Assembly: GCA_037013685.1 (NCBI GenBank)
Contig: CM072891.1
Span: 12,996,501 to 13,060,500 of the forward strand
DNA from: Acridotheres tristis
Lineage: Eukaryota; Chordata; Aves; Passeriformes; Sturnidae
Length of the DNA stretch: 64,000 nucleotides
Direction: 5' to 3'
Under the pieces are notes generated by a model, which did not search any database, was not told the origin of the DNA, and was given only the letters and a program-made list of their open reading frames with translations. The position numbers and the translations under genes are program-made. Below, one piece after another: positions 49,476-62,126 of this stretch. How positions within the stretch are numbered: position 1 is the stretch's first letter; every line of letters begins with the position of its first letter.

Positions 49476-52222
49476 AAATGAATATATGCCTGAACAGTTT
49501 GTAAACCAGAGAACCTATCATAAAATCCTCTTCATTCGTAACCTTTTCCTGGTTTCTCCAGTTACTGCAATTACTGGGCGGAAAACCATGGTTAATATAT
49601 ACTTCTGTCTTGTTGGCAAGACTCTCTTCTTGGCATTTTTTGGATTATGGCATTAGGCATGAATTAGCACCACTTCCAACAGCTTTTGTGGAGTGTTCCC
49701 TTCCTCAAGACTTGCTGGTGACAACAGGCTTTAGTGGAAGCTGGTGCTGGAACCAGGGAAGCCTCCCTTATCACTTTGCCAAGGGCAGTCAGTGTTCACC
49801 AGGCATACATCCATTTTCAGAATTTTCTCATTAGGATCACTTCATGCCCGAATTCAGAGACTAAAAACTAGTACAAACTTATTAGAAACTCCATAAACTG
49901 CTGCAATAATTGAATGTTACCTGAGGGCTTCTGTAGGTGTGCACTACTAAAAATAAAGAACAGAGTTAAATGAAGAGCAGGAGAGATATGAATTTTGTTC
50001 ATTCAGAAACAAAGTGTTGAACACATCTATTAAATGAACCTACTTAATGCAGCTAAGTAATGCAAATGCCTAGGAAGTTTATTAGCAGACACCCCTATCA
50101 CTGACTTGATTCCTTCTGCAAGTTCACAATGTCATCTTCCCTTTGCCAAGCCAGAAGTTGCTGTATAAAACATCTAAAAATGCATCTAAATTAAGCACTA
50201 TATAAGAAATGTCACTAATAGCTTTTAAATATAAAATGTGTGGGAAACATCTGAGTTGATTCTGAGGGGGGAGAGAAAGAGACTGGGGTAGGAATCAAAA
50301 AGGGGTTTAAACAGAATTGTTTTTCTTCAGGGATTCCAGCTATATTCACTCTAAGAAAATTTACAGCACTTGGAAGCTCTTCCAGTATCCAATATTGCTG
50401 TCAGAAATAATCTGAAGAAGATTTAATGAAGCTGCTGTGGCAATCAAGGTCTATGAAAAGCAATTCTTTCTGGTTGTGAAGACCAAGATAAAAATCCAAT
50501 TTAGGAATCTATCCAAACTTTCATATGGTAAACATAAAATTTATCAATATTTCGGGACAGAGGGAGATAACTGCCACTAACCTTCATGTGTGTTTTCAGA
50601 ACAATTAACCATAAAATCTCAAGTGTGTGATTTTGGGGATATGTTGTTTTAAGTTTCCCAAACTTCATGTGTATCTGTCAAGAAGTTGGAGAACTTTATC
50701 AGGCTCACATTTTCTGACAGTGTTTTGTATTTTCTGGTTCCAGAAGAATCAGGCTTGGCATTTTTTAGGTGTAAGTGAAATCATAGTGATGATTGTTGTC
50801 ACAAAAGGCAGAAGCAGGAGACCACATACCTCAAAAATAAAATCAATCGAGATTTGTTTTGCAAATTTGAGCAAGAGTTCTGCCTCTTTGCCTGAATGGA
50901 TTATTCCATTTCAACTACATTTTATGCAAGATTCTGCAAAAAATTTTTATATCCTCCAAAGAGCCTGTTTTTTGAACTGGTTCCCCGAAACCAAATGTTT
51001 TTTTAACTCAGCATTTTGTTTGATATAGGAGAATAGAAGTGTGACTCAATAGTTATATCCTAGGCAAATGAAAACAGGGTTTTACGTAGGTGTTTTTAAA
51101 CTACCAAATCAAAGCAAGCAGTCAACAAAATACAGCACACAGAAAATGAAAGAGTTTTCTCATTTGCCAATTAATAGGAAGACTGAATGGTGAGAGCATT
51201 TTCGGGTTATCTAGCAATATTTGTAACTATTTAAAGCACAAAGGAAAGGCAGGTGAAGAGGCAGGTGAGGCATGCATGGGACAGAGGTTATAAAAATTAC
51301 AGCTGCATTGAAGTCCTTCATCCAATTAAGCACATAAACTGATGCTGCAGATTTAATCTGAAAAAGTTAGCTCACTTAATATCAAGAGCTCAAAAGGAAT
51401 TTAATTGGAAAGCAGATCTCCCCTTGCCCTCCCCACCCTCCCCCAAAAAAACGACCTTTCTGCAAAACTGAGCAGCCTTGTCAACATTTCTTAGCTGCTG
51501 TTCCAGCTCAGAAGGAATGAGCTTGCTCCCTCACTTCTGACACACCCCAGCAGGATTCTGAAAAGATCCAGATCAAATCAACCCGAGCAGACACGAAGTG
51601 CAAACAAAACACTGCACCCAGTGTAAGTTCCATAAAGAATTGTCCTCCAGGATCCACCCTCTCAAATACCTGTCCTAAATAATTTTGTCAGAAACACCTT
51701 AAACACCCATTGCCCAACACCAAAGAAAAATCCTTCAAAAATTTGTTCTGTTTGACCTCATTGAATAATCTCTTGTACTACCAGCTGCCTCTCACAAAAT
51801 TATTTGTCCTATCTTGCATTGGTCACTTAGCATTTTCTCCTTATGGTATTTTTTGATAAAGATTTCCTCCCTCAGTCTTGGAAATGAATTAATAAAGATA
51901 TGACCAAGTTCCATTCCTAATCTATTAAATCCTTCCTTCCTTTTCAGGGACTTATATACAGGCAGCAATTCTATTCTGTCTGGAGTTTACTGCTTACACA
52001 TACTCTCCAGGAGATTTTTCCCTTCCAGTTATTCAATGCCCTAATCAAATATTATATTTCCAGCTTCAGTTTTAATTCAGATTGACAATAACAATCTTTC
52101 CTGAGTTTTTTGACCTTTCCCTCCAGGAATTTATCCCAGTTATCCCCAGGGCAATACAAGGGACAGGCCATTACAGAGCTGGGACAAAGTGCTTCGTTAG
52201 AGTTCAGTGCCTGAATCAGCAG

Positions 52223-52247
52223 TGTGCCAGCTTAACGAGCTGACACA
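52223..52247. repeat. Short hairpin
   Basis: The arms tgtgccagct and agctgacaca pair at 9 of 10 positions across a 5-base loop. Confidence 0.5.
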
Positions 52248-54693
52248 AATTATTGTGCCTTTCTGGAAACAAGTGGCCTTCTTGTCTCAGGAGACCAATG
52301 TGAGGTGACACATTGAGGCACTACTGGCATTTCCATCATCACTGCTCCCAGGACTTTAGCCTAGGGACAAGGGTACCACTCATCTAAACAATGTGCAGCA
52401 TCAGTACATAAAGCCATGCAAAGATTTGCCAATTCATAGTAATAAGACATCACTTTGACTCTTTTTGAGCCATGGGTAAAAGTAACTGAAGGAAGCTGTA
52501 AAATGAAATAATGTTTGTTACATCAATTTCATTACATGGGGCTCTGTGTCTACTCCTTTCATGGGCCTGGAATAATGAATAAGGGCACGGAAACAAAAAA
52601 AGAGCAGGGGGAAAAAAAGGAAATTCAGTAATTTTCTTCATTTCCACCCCTGTTTGCCTTCATCTCATCATTTCCAGGTACTTTGGTACATATCTTAGTC
52701 CAGGTAGAACAATGGTAAGAGGGAAAGGGATGTGTTTGTGGGCTTAGTCCAGCCTTTGGTCATTTCAAGCCAGTGTCAGTGTCTAACACTTCCTGACCTA
52801 CAAGATGCTGAGCATCTGCTACTACATCCTGTGGGTATGCCAGGGAACACAGACTGTTGTAGCATCAGACCTAATACCTAAAATAAATTCACTTCAGTAT
52901 GAGAGCAATAGGAGATATCAACGAGCTGCAGGTATTCAGGTTACCTTGAGGGACAAATGGGCAAGACTCAGCCTCCTCGTGAAAAAAATCTCTATTTAAA
53001 GCAAAGAAACTTTCCATACGAGTAGGAAGACCTCATTTTAAACTACTTTGAGTTTATGCCAGCATGCCTCCACTAGTAGGACAGAACACAGGAGAAATGG
53101 AAGGAAGGAAGGAATAGAAGCAAAATGTGACAAAGCAAGATTTTTATTTTGGCATCACCTCCCAATTGCTTTTAAGGTTATTTTTCCAGTACCCCATTCT
53201 TCTCACCTTACTTCACAAAGAGAAACACAAAACACCAGAACACAGAGGTTTTGCCAGACAGCTTGCTGTGCCCAGACAGAAGTTATTTGCCATCATAGTG
53301 TAATAAAAAAAGACCACCCCAACAGAAAAACATCCCTATAGTCACAAACATCAGTCAGATAAGGTGACTGGTAGAGTGGAGCACTCTTGCTTGCAAAGAA
53401 ACAGACATTTGTGCTAGCTTTGAGTAATGTCTCAGTGCCTTCCAAAGGCACAGTCCCTGTTGTGCCACACTCAGACCCTGGGAGTGTCTTCAGTATCTTG
53501 CCTTCCTCAGTTTTGGTCATTTGGTGAGATATGAGCAAGGAAGCTGCTGATCCACTGAGAAATGGACAACTGAACAATTTTTATTCATCAGCTCCCTCTT
53601 TAGCCATTCCAGCCTTTTCAGCTCTCAATAGGTGCTGCCAGCAGACAAGAAGGCAATTTAAAGAGCTTCAGGCTGTCTTGGATAAACACAGGAAAATAAT
53701 GCTACATTTTAGTAGTCCAGTCAGAATTCAACTCCCAGCAAAAATGTATTTCACTGCAGTCTACTGCAGTTCTTTCTGACGCTGCAAACCCTCCTGAAAA
53801 TGGCCCCTGTCCTCCTGGTGTACTCCAACCCTCCAGGGACCCAGTGCTGACAGGTACTTCTGCATGGTTTTTGTTCTGTACCGAGAGCAGCATTAGTCTT
53901 TGGTATTTGCTAAATAACAATCATTCTCTTCTATTCTGCTTGGTCCCTGCTGCCTCTGAGGTGAAGGTTCCCCAGCACTTCTCTCAAAGCTTGAGACAGT
54001 AATTCTTCATTTAAAATTATGTTTGTCTCAGTCCATTGAGCATGGTTTTTACTGTATTGTGAGCCGATGTAATACCTGGCAGAATAGGGAAATAGAATTG
54101 TTTATTCTGTCTGACATATAACAAGAAATTCAAAGTGTGCTAAGTAGAATGCCTGTTGAAACATGGGAAGCCAGAGCTGTGCTTGATTTCAGTTCAGACT
54201 TTCCTCATACCTGTGACCCTACAAAGCTGTGATTCAGCTGTGTTCCAGTACACAAAGAAAGGATTTACTGACACTGAACAACTGAGTATTCAGTACCTGC
54301 ACATCACCTGGTTTCAAATAACCCAGCTGGGCTGTCAGGAGCAGCCTCCCTCTGTTAGCTTGGCACTCTACCCAGACCCCATGCACTGAGCTCGGCTCAG
54401 GTCGACTCAGGGCTAGCTCAGCTCTGCTGCTCTTTCTGGACCAGCACAGGCAGTTCTGCTTGGCCTCTCAGGAGCTGCATCACTGCACCCAAGGTGCTTC
54501 ATCCACAGAGTTTGTTGCAGAATTGAATTAATCAGGCATAACTGAAACTATATGGTTATGCTGGTCCAGGATTAACATCACAGGAAAAAGTGAGGAGAGC
54601 TAAGGCTTCATAATGCTGTTCAGAAAGTGTTTCCATGAAATGCTTCATGGAAATTCAATGATTTCCACAGGTTCTTTGTGGGTCTTTTCTCAT

Positions 54694-54749
54694 TTGGTTG
54701 TTGGTTTTTGTTTGTTGTTGTTGATTTGGCTTTTTGGGTTTTTTTGGGT
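54694..54749. repeat. T/G-rich simple repeat
   Basis: Alternating GTT, TTTG and T runs, of the same type as the tracts at 6186, 26781, 36664 and 61450. Confidence 0.75.
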
Positions 54750-57700
54750 GAAGAAGGCTGCACTTCAAAGTTTCTTAAAATTTGCATCTTGAAAACATTT
54801 CAAAGTAATCTAAACACTTTTGACATTTTTGAAAATGAAGAATTCTCTTTTGTTTCCAGTGATTGCTTTAAAACTGAAGCAGTTAAAGTTCAAATAAAAT
54901 ATTTCGCTTCAGCTGATACTTTGCTTTAGATTCTTTTTATTCAAAAACTTCAAACAACTCTCAGTTTGATACAGGAATATCTGATGCAGTAACATCTGCA
55001 ATCTCTGGCTTTCTTATCCTATCCTATTCAAAGCAGTTCTGCTTGTCAAGAAGGGAATCAGATGCAGAGGGTTTGCTGAATCACTGTGCTGTGTGGAAGG
55101 CTCCATGAAGGATCAGACAGAGGCTGAACTGCAGCAAGAGTAAAAGAGGCTCTGAGGCAAGCACTGGTTCAAGGGAAACTTGTTCAGCCTTAAAGTGTCA
55201 TAAAGATTGAAAAGTAGGTGGTTAGGGGAGAAACTGCAAGGAAGGAAAGGAGTGAATATATACTGGGGAGGGGGTGGGTGTTGAAACTGGGGCAGAACAC
55301 ATGAAAGAAAGTTCAGGCAGAAACTCCATGTCATTGCCCAAGGGAAGAGAGATTCCAGCCTGTGCACTCTTTCAGAAAGGAAGATATTATACCACAGGAT
55401 GGTGTTTGACATGCTGCAGGATTATGTCTTCATTTAACTTATTTCCTAGTCGATGATATTCAAAGAGAACATGTCTTACAAGAGTTCATAAATCCAAATA
55501 TTATGGTTAGAAACTTCCTTCAACCTTCAGTAAATTTAGCACTGCGGAAGAAGTTGCCAAATTGATAGCCCTGAGAAATGAAGCCCTAAATTTATCAAAG
55601 AGGAAGATATGCCAGAGATGGTGTAATTGCAGACCTTCTGCATTTCTTTGGAGGTCCTGATGGAGGATATTTAAGGCTGAAGGAGGAATTCAAGGCCTCT
55701 ATCTCTGCAGCATCTGTCAACAAATGATGTCTTGGAGATTCTACTCTGCTAGAGGTTGAACAGAATTATCATCACTGAGGCATTCACAGAGCTGCAGGGA
55801 AGGTAGTGAGGAAAAAGTGGCCCTGCTCTAGCTTCAAACCACAGAGTTGCTGCCTTCAGTCCAGTAATAGATTTTTAAGTCAAATTGCAGAATCTGAGAT
55901 GTGCTCCTGCAAACTGCAGATCATCAGTGCATTAAATGAATGGAAATCCTTCCTCTACTTTGCCTTATTTTCTGAGCCCTCAAGGGAACTCTTGGTGACA
56001 CCCATACTCTGCAGCATGGAAGAGATTCTATCTCTCTCTTAGTTTAAGGTGGAAGTAGCATATACAATGAGATCAGCAAAGTTCTCACAAGCCCTGTGGC
56101 CAGCCAAAGGTCACTGAGGGGCACAGGCAGGAGAGGCGTGTGTCCCCTCTGTTCTTGAGAGGTGCACAGCAGTTTCTTGGATGAACAATTAATGCTACTC
56201 ACAACTGATAGCAGCCTTTTGGAGAGTTTTTTTTCTGTTTTTCCCTCCTCATTGTTTCTCAGATTGGTAGTGTTTTCACTTTAAAATACTTACTTATTTC
56301 AAGTTCTTAATCATCTCGTTACCATTCCTCTTTCATTTACTTTTAGGAATACATACCTTTCAACTTGCTTACTCCCAGGTGTAACCTGACCAGTGGCAAA
56401 AGTTGCAGAAGTTGGTGCCTGATTTTTACTGGGCCTCTACAAATCTCTCCCTGCAATGCCATCTAGATACTTCCTGTTCTGGGAAGCCTGCCCTGGAAAC
56501 ACATCCTAAAACCAGGCTCTTTACATCCAGTGAAATTCTGCTTTAATCTTGCTGTGCCTTGTTTCCCCAGATAAACAGAGGAGCACTATCTCCCTTCTAC
56601 AGAGAGGATTTTATGATAATAAATACTCAACTTTTTAGAAACTATTTTGATTCTGTAGTGATCAGAGAATGCTAAATGAACCTAGCCTAAACCAAACCAA
56701 TGCATACGTGCATTTGATTTCCTATCTCTTCCCTTCCCACTTTCTTACAGCACTTCTTTCTTATGGTGGCAACACTGACATTAAAACCCATCCCAGTGTG
56801 CTACTGGGGTCCAAGTATCTGTAAGAAGTAGGAGTTTGAGCAGTAAATATCTTGCTAATACAGCTTAAGGAAGCACTCTCTCCCCTTTCCAAACAGGTAA
56901 TGACAGGCACTGGCTGTGATGCAGACAGCAAAGTTTATGGAGAGTAGCTGCAAACAAAACAGCTTTTAGATTCCAATTCCTTTATCAGTTGTATATAACT
57001 TATATTTTATATTTTCGAGGAGTACCTTAAAAGAAAACATGCAACAGATGAAAATAAAGTTTTGAGTTACCTGAAATTTGACTTCCAGAGCTCTTCTCTG
57101 ATCACGGATCTACGAGGGCAAAGAATCTCACACCAGTGTTTCAGCTGCAACTGGCCATCCTCAACTTGTGACAAGGTTTAATGAAAGCTCAAGCTCTCCT
57201 CCCTTGAAGACTCAGATTCTGTTTCTGAGATTCACAAATTTCATATACAAGCCACCATTGGGTTACAATTTCTCCCTCTTATTTGTTCCCCTAGTAGGAG
57301 ACAAAAGGGGATCTGACAGCAGAACCATTAGTAGAATCACTGAGGTCACTGATGACCAAAGTTATTTGCTGCACCCTTTATTTCTCATCCCTGCTGTAAA
57401 CCTTTTATGCATGTGTGCCACCACAGCTTCAAATCACATATGAAGTGGACATAGCTCTTTGATCATCTATTATATTTGAGAAGAATTTCCCCTTCTTAGC
57501 CAAATACCATATGGATTTTTTTCCAGATCATCCTGCTGTTCTGTGAGGGTTTTATCTTCTGAGTGTTTTTTTGCCACAATAAGCTAAGCTGTCCCATTGG
57601 AGCACAGAACCTGCCTTCCCTATTGGAACAAAACAATGTGATATTGTGAAATTATTCTGTCATTGAATGACTGCACATTCACAGGGGAATTATAAGCAGT

Positions 57701-60700
57701 CATTAAGATGCTAAACCAATAAAAATATATCAAAAAGAATCCACACTAGTATGGATTTTTTACACAGTATTTGAAATAGATCTTACTGTTTAATCCCAGT
57801 TAAGGATACCACTATATTTCCAGAGAGTATTTTTTATCTAATTTGGACTTTCTACTGTTTCTGTGATTTGGTTAGACTATTTTCTGTTAAGCCATGCTGG
57901 CTAAGGTCAGTGCTTTTATGAGATCTTGGCAGGGAGCATGGAAGTCAAGAGTCAATGAAGCACAAATGATGACAGCATATCTGATCACAGCATTGTTTTC
58001 TCTTAGTTCTGAAGAAGCAACACCCAAGAACATTATCCATTTTACACTTCACTAAGGTCTGATGTTGCTGAAGACCCTAAGATATACCTCAAGATTTGAA
58101 GACTTGCAATTTTCCACACTGAGCTATTATAATCACCTAGGCTAAGAATTGTAAGCAGCAACTTTGCAGGATATTTTAATCGTGGTTTTACCTGAATTTG
58201 TGTAATTCTGCTATACTCCTGTATAAACTGGCTGTACTCTCTAACTGCTGTATTTTGGTGACTACAGAAGCAATCTCTCTCAGGCTGTTGTAGAAGAACT
58301 GTATTTATAATATTTAGCTAACTCTACTTGCCTTCCAAACTATGATTCTCAAGTGCCTCGCTATCTTTGGTGCACTTTTCCCTTCATATTACTGCAATGA
58401 TGAGAGAGCTATTATTATGCAGATATATAAATGAGGACCTGAGATACAGAAAATAATAGCTCATCTGTAGTCCCACAGATAAAGCTTGAATCAATATATT
58501 TTATTTCCTAGAAAAATACCTCAAAAATTCTTTACTGATTCAGTAACAGTCCACTAAGGATTTAATAATAAAGCTTACAGCTAAAGTACCTGCATTCTGT
58601 TTTCAGCTGTGAACTCCAAGCTGGAACTTGAAGGTCTCTGCTGCATTGATTTGTGTGAGAAACAACCCAGCATGTCACATGCTCTGAAGAATTTTTGTTT
58701 CTTCCTCAAATTGTTCAGGTTGCCCAGTGTTTGAAAATCTGACTGTAATACCTGGTTACTCTTGGGCTTGGGCAGAACCAAGTAACAGCACTGTAAGCTT
58801 TTTCAGAGAAGCTTAGACCCAGAGTGGACAGATAAATTTAGGTTACTATATTGCTTGCTTTGGACTTGGTGTCCAAATTTCAGAGAGGAGCAAGCAGCAG
58901 CAACCCTCCTACTGGAAGGCCCTAACTCAGATCACTGATTAACACAAGACAAGAGAACCACAGAGCAGGCAGTATGAACTCTTTCCCAGCCTCTGGATTG
59001 GAGTGTAAGGGTGATACAACAGACCCCTTCCAACAAGGCTGAGCAGCCACAACTTGTGTCAGGACACAGCTGAGCCCAGGCTGTGCAGTGGAGTGTAGCA
59101 GACTAGATTTGTTAGGCCAGGAGCATTGTGCTTTCCCTGTGCCATGCTGCCTTTAAGTCCCTTGTCTTGAACATGCCACTGTCTCCATCACAATGTAACA
59201 GAAATGAACTTAATGCATTCATCCTAAACGGATTTACATAATTTGTTTTAGACATAGTATGTCATCTCCAGATGAAGGGAATAATTTAGAAAATACATCA
59301 TCTATTCTTCTACACTAACAAAAGAGCCAAACTAGAAATACAAAAGGAAGAGCAGACAGAGCAAACTGGAACATACAAGCAAAAGAGACTTATCTAATAG
59401 CCTCTTCATTATTCTGAAAGCAAGGATCTAGTGCAGGCTTCTGGCACAAGCTGGATACCTGCTGAGAGTGGGCACATTGAATTATTCATGCTTTTGGTTA
59501 TAAATAATGCACTGCCTGCATATATCTAATTTAAATAGACCCGTAAAGCCCAGTGGATTAGTGACTGCATTCTGCCTAAAAGTAACAGATCATCTAGCCA
59601 AAATCTCTTGGCTATTACCTGATCTCAGCAAGGTTTTCTGGAGGATAACATTTTAAAGAATTCTTTTATATTTTTGTTGATGCAGGGATAATATTCTGTA
59701 TGTAAGAGCTTAAGAAACTCAAATAGGAGTGCTCCACTGTACCAGGACACCATCTGTTTGGTAGTGCTCTTGCATAATTTTGCTGTATGGTCATCTCCTA
59801 ATGATGGTACTGCTCTCTCTAACAAAGAGCCTTTGCATCACATACTGCAGACAGAGTAAAAGAGTTGTAGCCCTAACAAGAAGGGACAATTGTACCTCAT
59901 GACAGTTGTTCTCAGGAATCATTTAAGCAACAAAAAGAAAGAATGCACTCAAACTTTACACAGCACGTTGCTGAGGAATACAGTGTGAGGTGCAGTGCCA
60001 GCTGCAAGTTGAGCTTTGAGTGCTGGGAGCCTGAGGCAAGAGGCATGAACTGGTCCTGACCCTTTGCAGCACCAGATGAGGGACACTTGGAGGTACACAG
60101 GAGCTGGTGACTCAGCTGCAAGACCTCAGACTTAGACTGTGAGGGCACAAAAGCCCAGGGTCTCTTTTGTTCAGGGTCCCTCTATGGAGGCACCAGCTCA
60201 AGCTGTTATTCTGTTGCTGCACCACGGTAAAACTGCTTCAAGAAATGCAGACTGAGTCTGAGACCCTTCTATGAAAAACCCAGGGTTGAGCCTGTGAGGA
60301 AACCTTGTCTGACTGTGTGAGTGTGGGGTGTGCAGGGAATCCTGCTGGGTCACTGGAGCTGCCTGCTGCAAAGGCACCAGCAGTGAAAGTGTCTGTGGTG
60401 GCAGCATCACTACCAGAGTGCTCCTGAATGGTCCGACAGGGAAGGTTCCCTAACAGTGCTTCATAAAACATACAGACTGTATCCCTCACTTCTCCACTCT
60501 TGAATTTTGTCCATCAGTACCCACCTCCTGAATCCTCACTGTGACAGGCAGCTGTAATGGGACTCCACTGGCCTAAGAACCCTCCTGGTCTCAAGATTAA
60601 GTCTCAAAGTAGGATAGAATCAAGGGAAGTTAGGGTGATTTTAATTTTGTGGCATCCCACAAGGAATGCAAGGAGGATTTGTACTTCTGAGATAACAAAG

Positions 60701-61449
60701 ACTTTGTAGGCTGACTGCCAGTTTTCCCAGCCTCCCTGGGAGAGGTTTTCAAATTCTGACTGACAAAAAATGTCCTGTTTTACATGAGCCCCTTTTGTGA
60801 TATCCTGAGAAGTGCTGTCTATCTGAGCTTATGAATGCCCAAGGCAAGCTCAGTTCTGGGATGGACAATCACAAGTTTTAGAACTGCATATTGTCCCCTG
60901 CCCTTCCCTCAGTACCACTCCCCCATTTCTAATATGCCAGAGCTCAAATGCAGTACATTTTCACAGAGCACCCAAAAAGCAGGACATTTTCACCCCTGCT
61001 TCTAAAAGGATGCTGCAAGTGCACATCTCACACATCTCCTCAACTAGTGGACCAGGTCTAGATAAACATAGATCTTGCTCTTGGTTTCTAAATAGTGAGT
61101 GCTGAAGTTCTCACCTGGTGTTTTTCCTATCAATCATAAGAGGAATATTTGGATGAAATCGAAGTTCTGGTTTTAATAAAATATGTTCAGACAAAAATCC
61201 TCAGTGTTTCCTCCCTCCCACGAATTTCTTTTTCTTATTAGCTTGAAGAATGAAGGGGAGGGGGAACAAGGGAGAAGAAACACCATCTTGGCTTATTTTG
61301 TCATAATTTTTCTTTTACCCAATGATTTCAGAAAAAAATAGGACATTAAAAGGAGTCATGTCTCATTAAGCATTACTGACATGTTGATTACATAGAAGCT
61401 TAAATATTCTTCTCTTAATCCATAATATTAAGTGCTGTTTAGTGGTTGC

Positions 61450-61521
61450 CTTTTTTGTTTGTTTGTTTGAAGCTTTTTTTGTTTGTTTGCTTTGGTTTTT
61501 TTTTTTTAATTTTTATATTTT
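61450..61521. repeat. T-rich (TTTG)n-type simple repeat
   Basis: TTTG units and long T runs cover about 70 bases. It lies about 90 bases upstream of the CR1 fragment but is not its tail, since CR1 does not end in poly-A and this is on the 5' side. Confidence 0.8.
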
Positions 61522-61610
61522 AGCATTCCCTGTTTATATGATTAGAAATTAGAATTGTTCAGCTAAGAGGTAAATAAATATTTGACCTGCATTAGGAAAA
61601 ACACTGTCAG

Positions 61611-62126
61611 CTGGTTGAAGAAGGTGATGTCCTCTCTGCTCAGTGCTGGTGAAGCCTCATCTGCAGTATTGGCTCTTAGTTCTGGGTGCCCCAGCTCAAG
61701 ACATGGAATTCCTGGGGCAAGTCCAGGAGAGGGTCACTAAGACAGCAAAGGGACTGCAGCAGCTCACATGGGGAAAGGCTCAGCCTGAAGAGAAGTTTTC
61801 TTGGAGGAGAGTCCATAAATGTCCAATGAGAGCTCTTAAAAATGGAATCAAAGCTGTCTCAGAGGTGCCACAAGAGAGAACTAGAGGCAATGGGTGCAAA
61901 ACGATGCACGTGGAATTCCACATGAACACAGAACAATTTTTTTTACTGCAAAGGTGGTCAGACACTAAAATATTGCCTGTAAAGTCTCCATCCTCAGAGA
62001 TGTTCATAATCTTTCTGCACATTGTCCTGAACAACCTGCTCCAGCTGACTGTTCTTGAGGGAGGGAGGTTGGACTAGGCAGTCTCAAGAGATTTGTTCCC
62101 ATCTCAACTAATCTGTGACTCTGTGA
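61611..62126 (+). mobile_element. CR1 LINE remnant, sense strand, 3' part
   Basis: The sequence follows the CR1 3' region: cagtgctggtgaagcctcat, then ggttctgggtgcccc-like text, ggaattcctggggcaagtcc, the late segment gggagggaggttggactagg, and an end like ctcaactaatctgtgactct. The left edge near 61611 is approximate. The middle, about 61850-61960, is more diverged or contains an insertion. The 144-codon frame 61643-62077 is a product of this repeat, not a gene. Confidence 0.92.

Larger units (their letters stand above)
45776..61448. other. Unique DNA without recognised genes
   Basis: About 16 kb in which I recognise no exon, RNA gene or interspersed repeat. It contains a G-rich tract (47957-47981), a TA-rich microsatellite (49451-49475), a small hairpin (52223-52247), and a T/G tract (54694-54749). 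A 133-codon frame at 50627-51028 (plus) has no domain. Parts at 53-56 kb and 59-60.5 kb are somewhat richer in G+C but show no coding structure I can support. Confidence 0.5.

Noticed and set aside
50627..51028. 133-codon plus-strand frame
   Set aside because: It has a hydrophobic, AT-driven composition, no domain and no splice support.
56880..56900. Acceptor-like ccaaacag followed at once by gtaatg
   Set aside because: The acceptor and donor signals overlap at the same point, leaving no exon between them.
61643..62077. 144-codon plus-strand frame
   Set aside because: It is the translation of a CR1 3' fragment, a part of the element that is mostly past the reverse-transcriptase frame.
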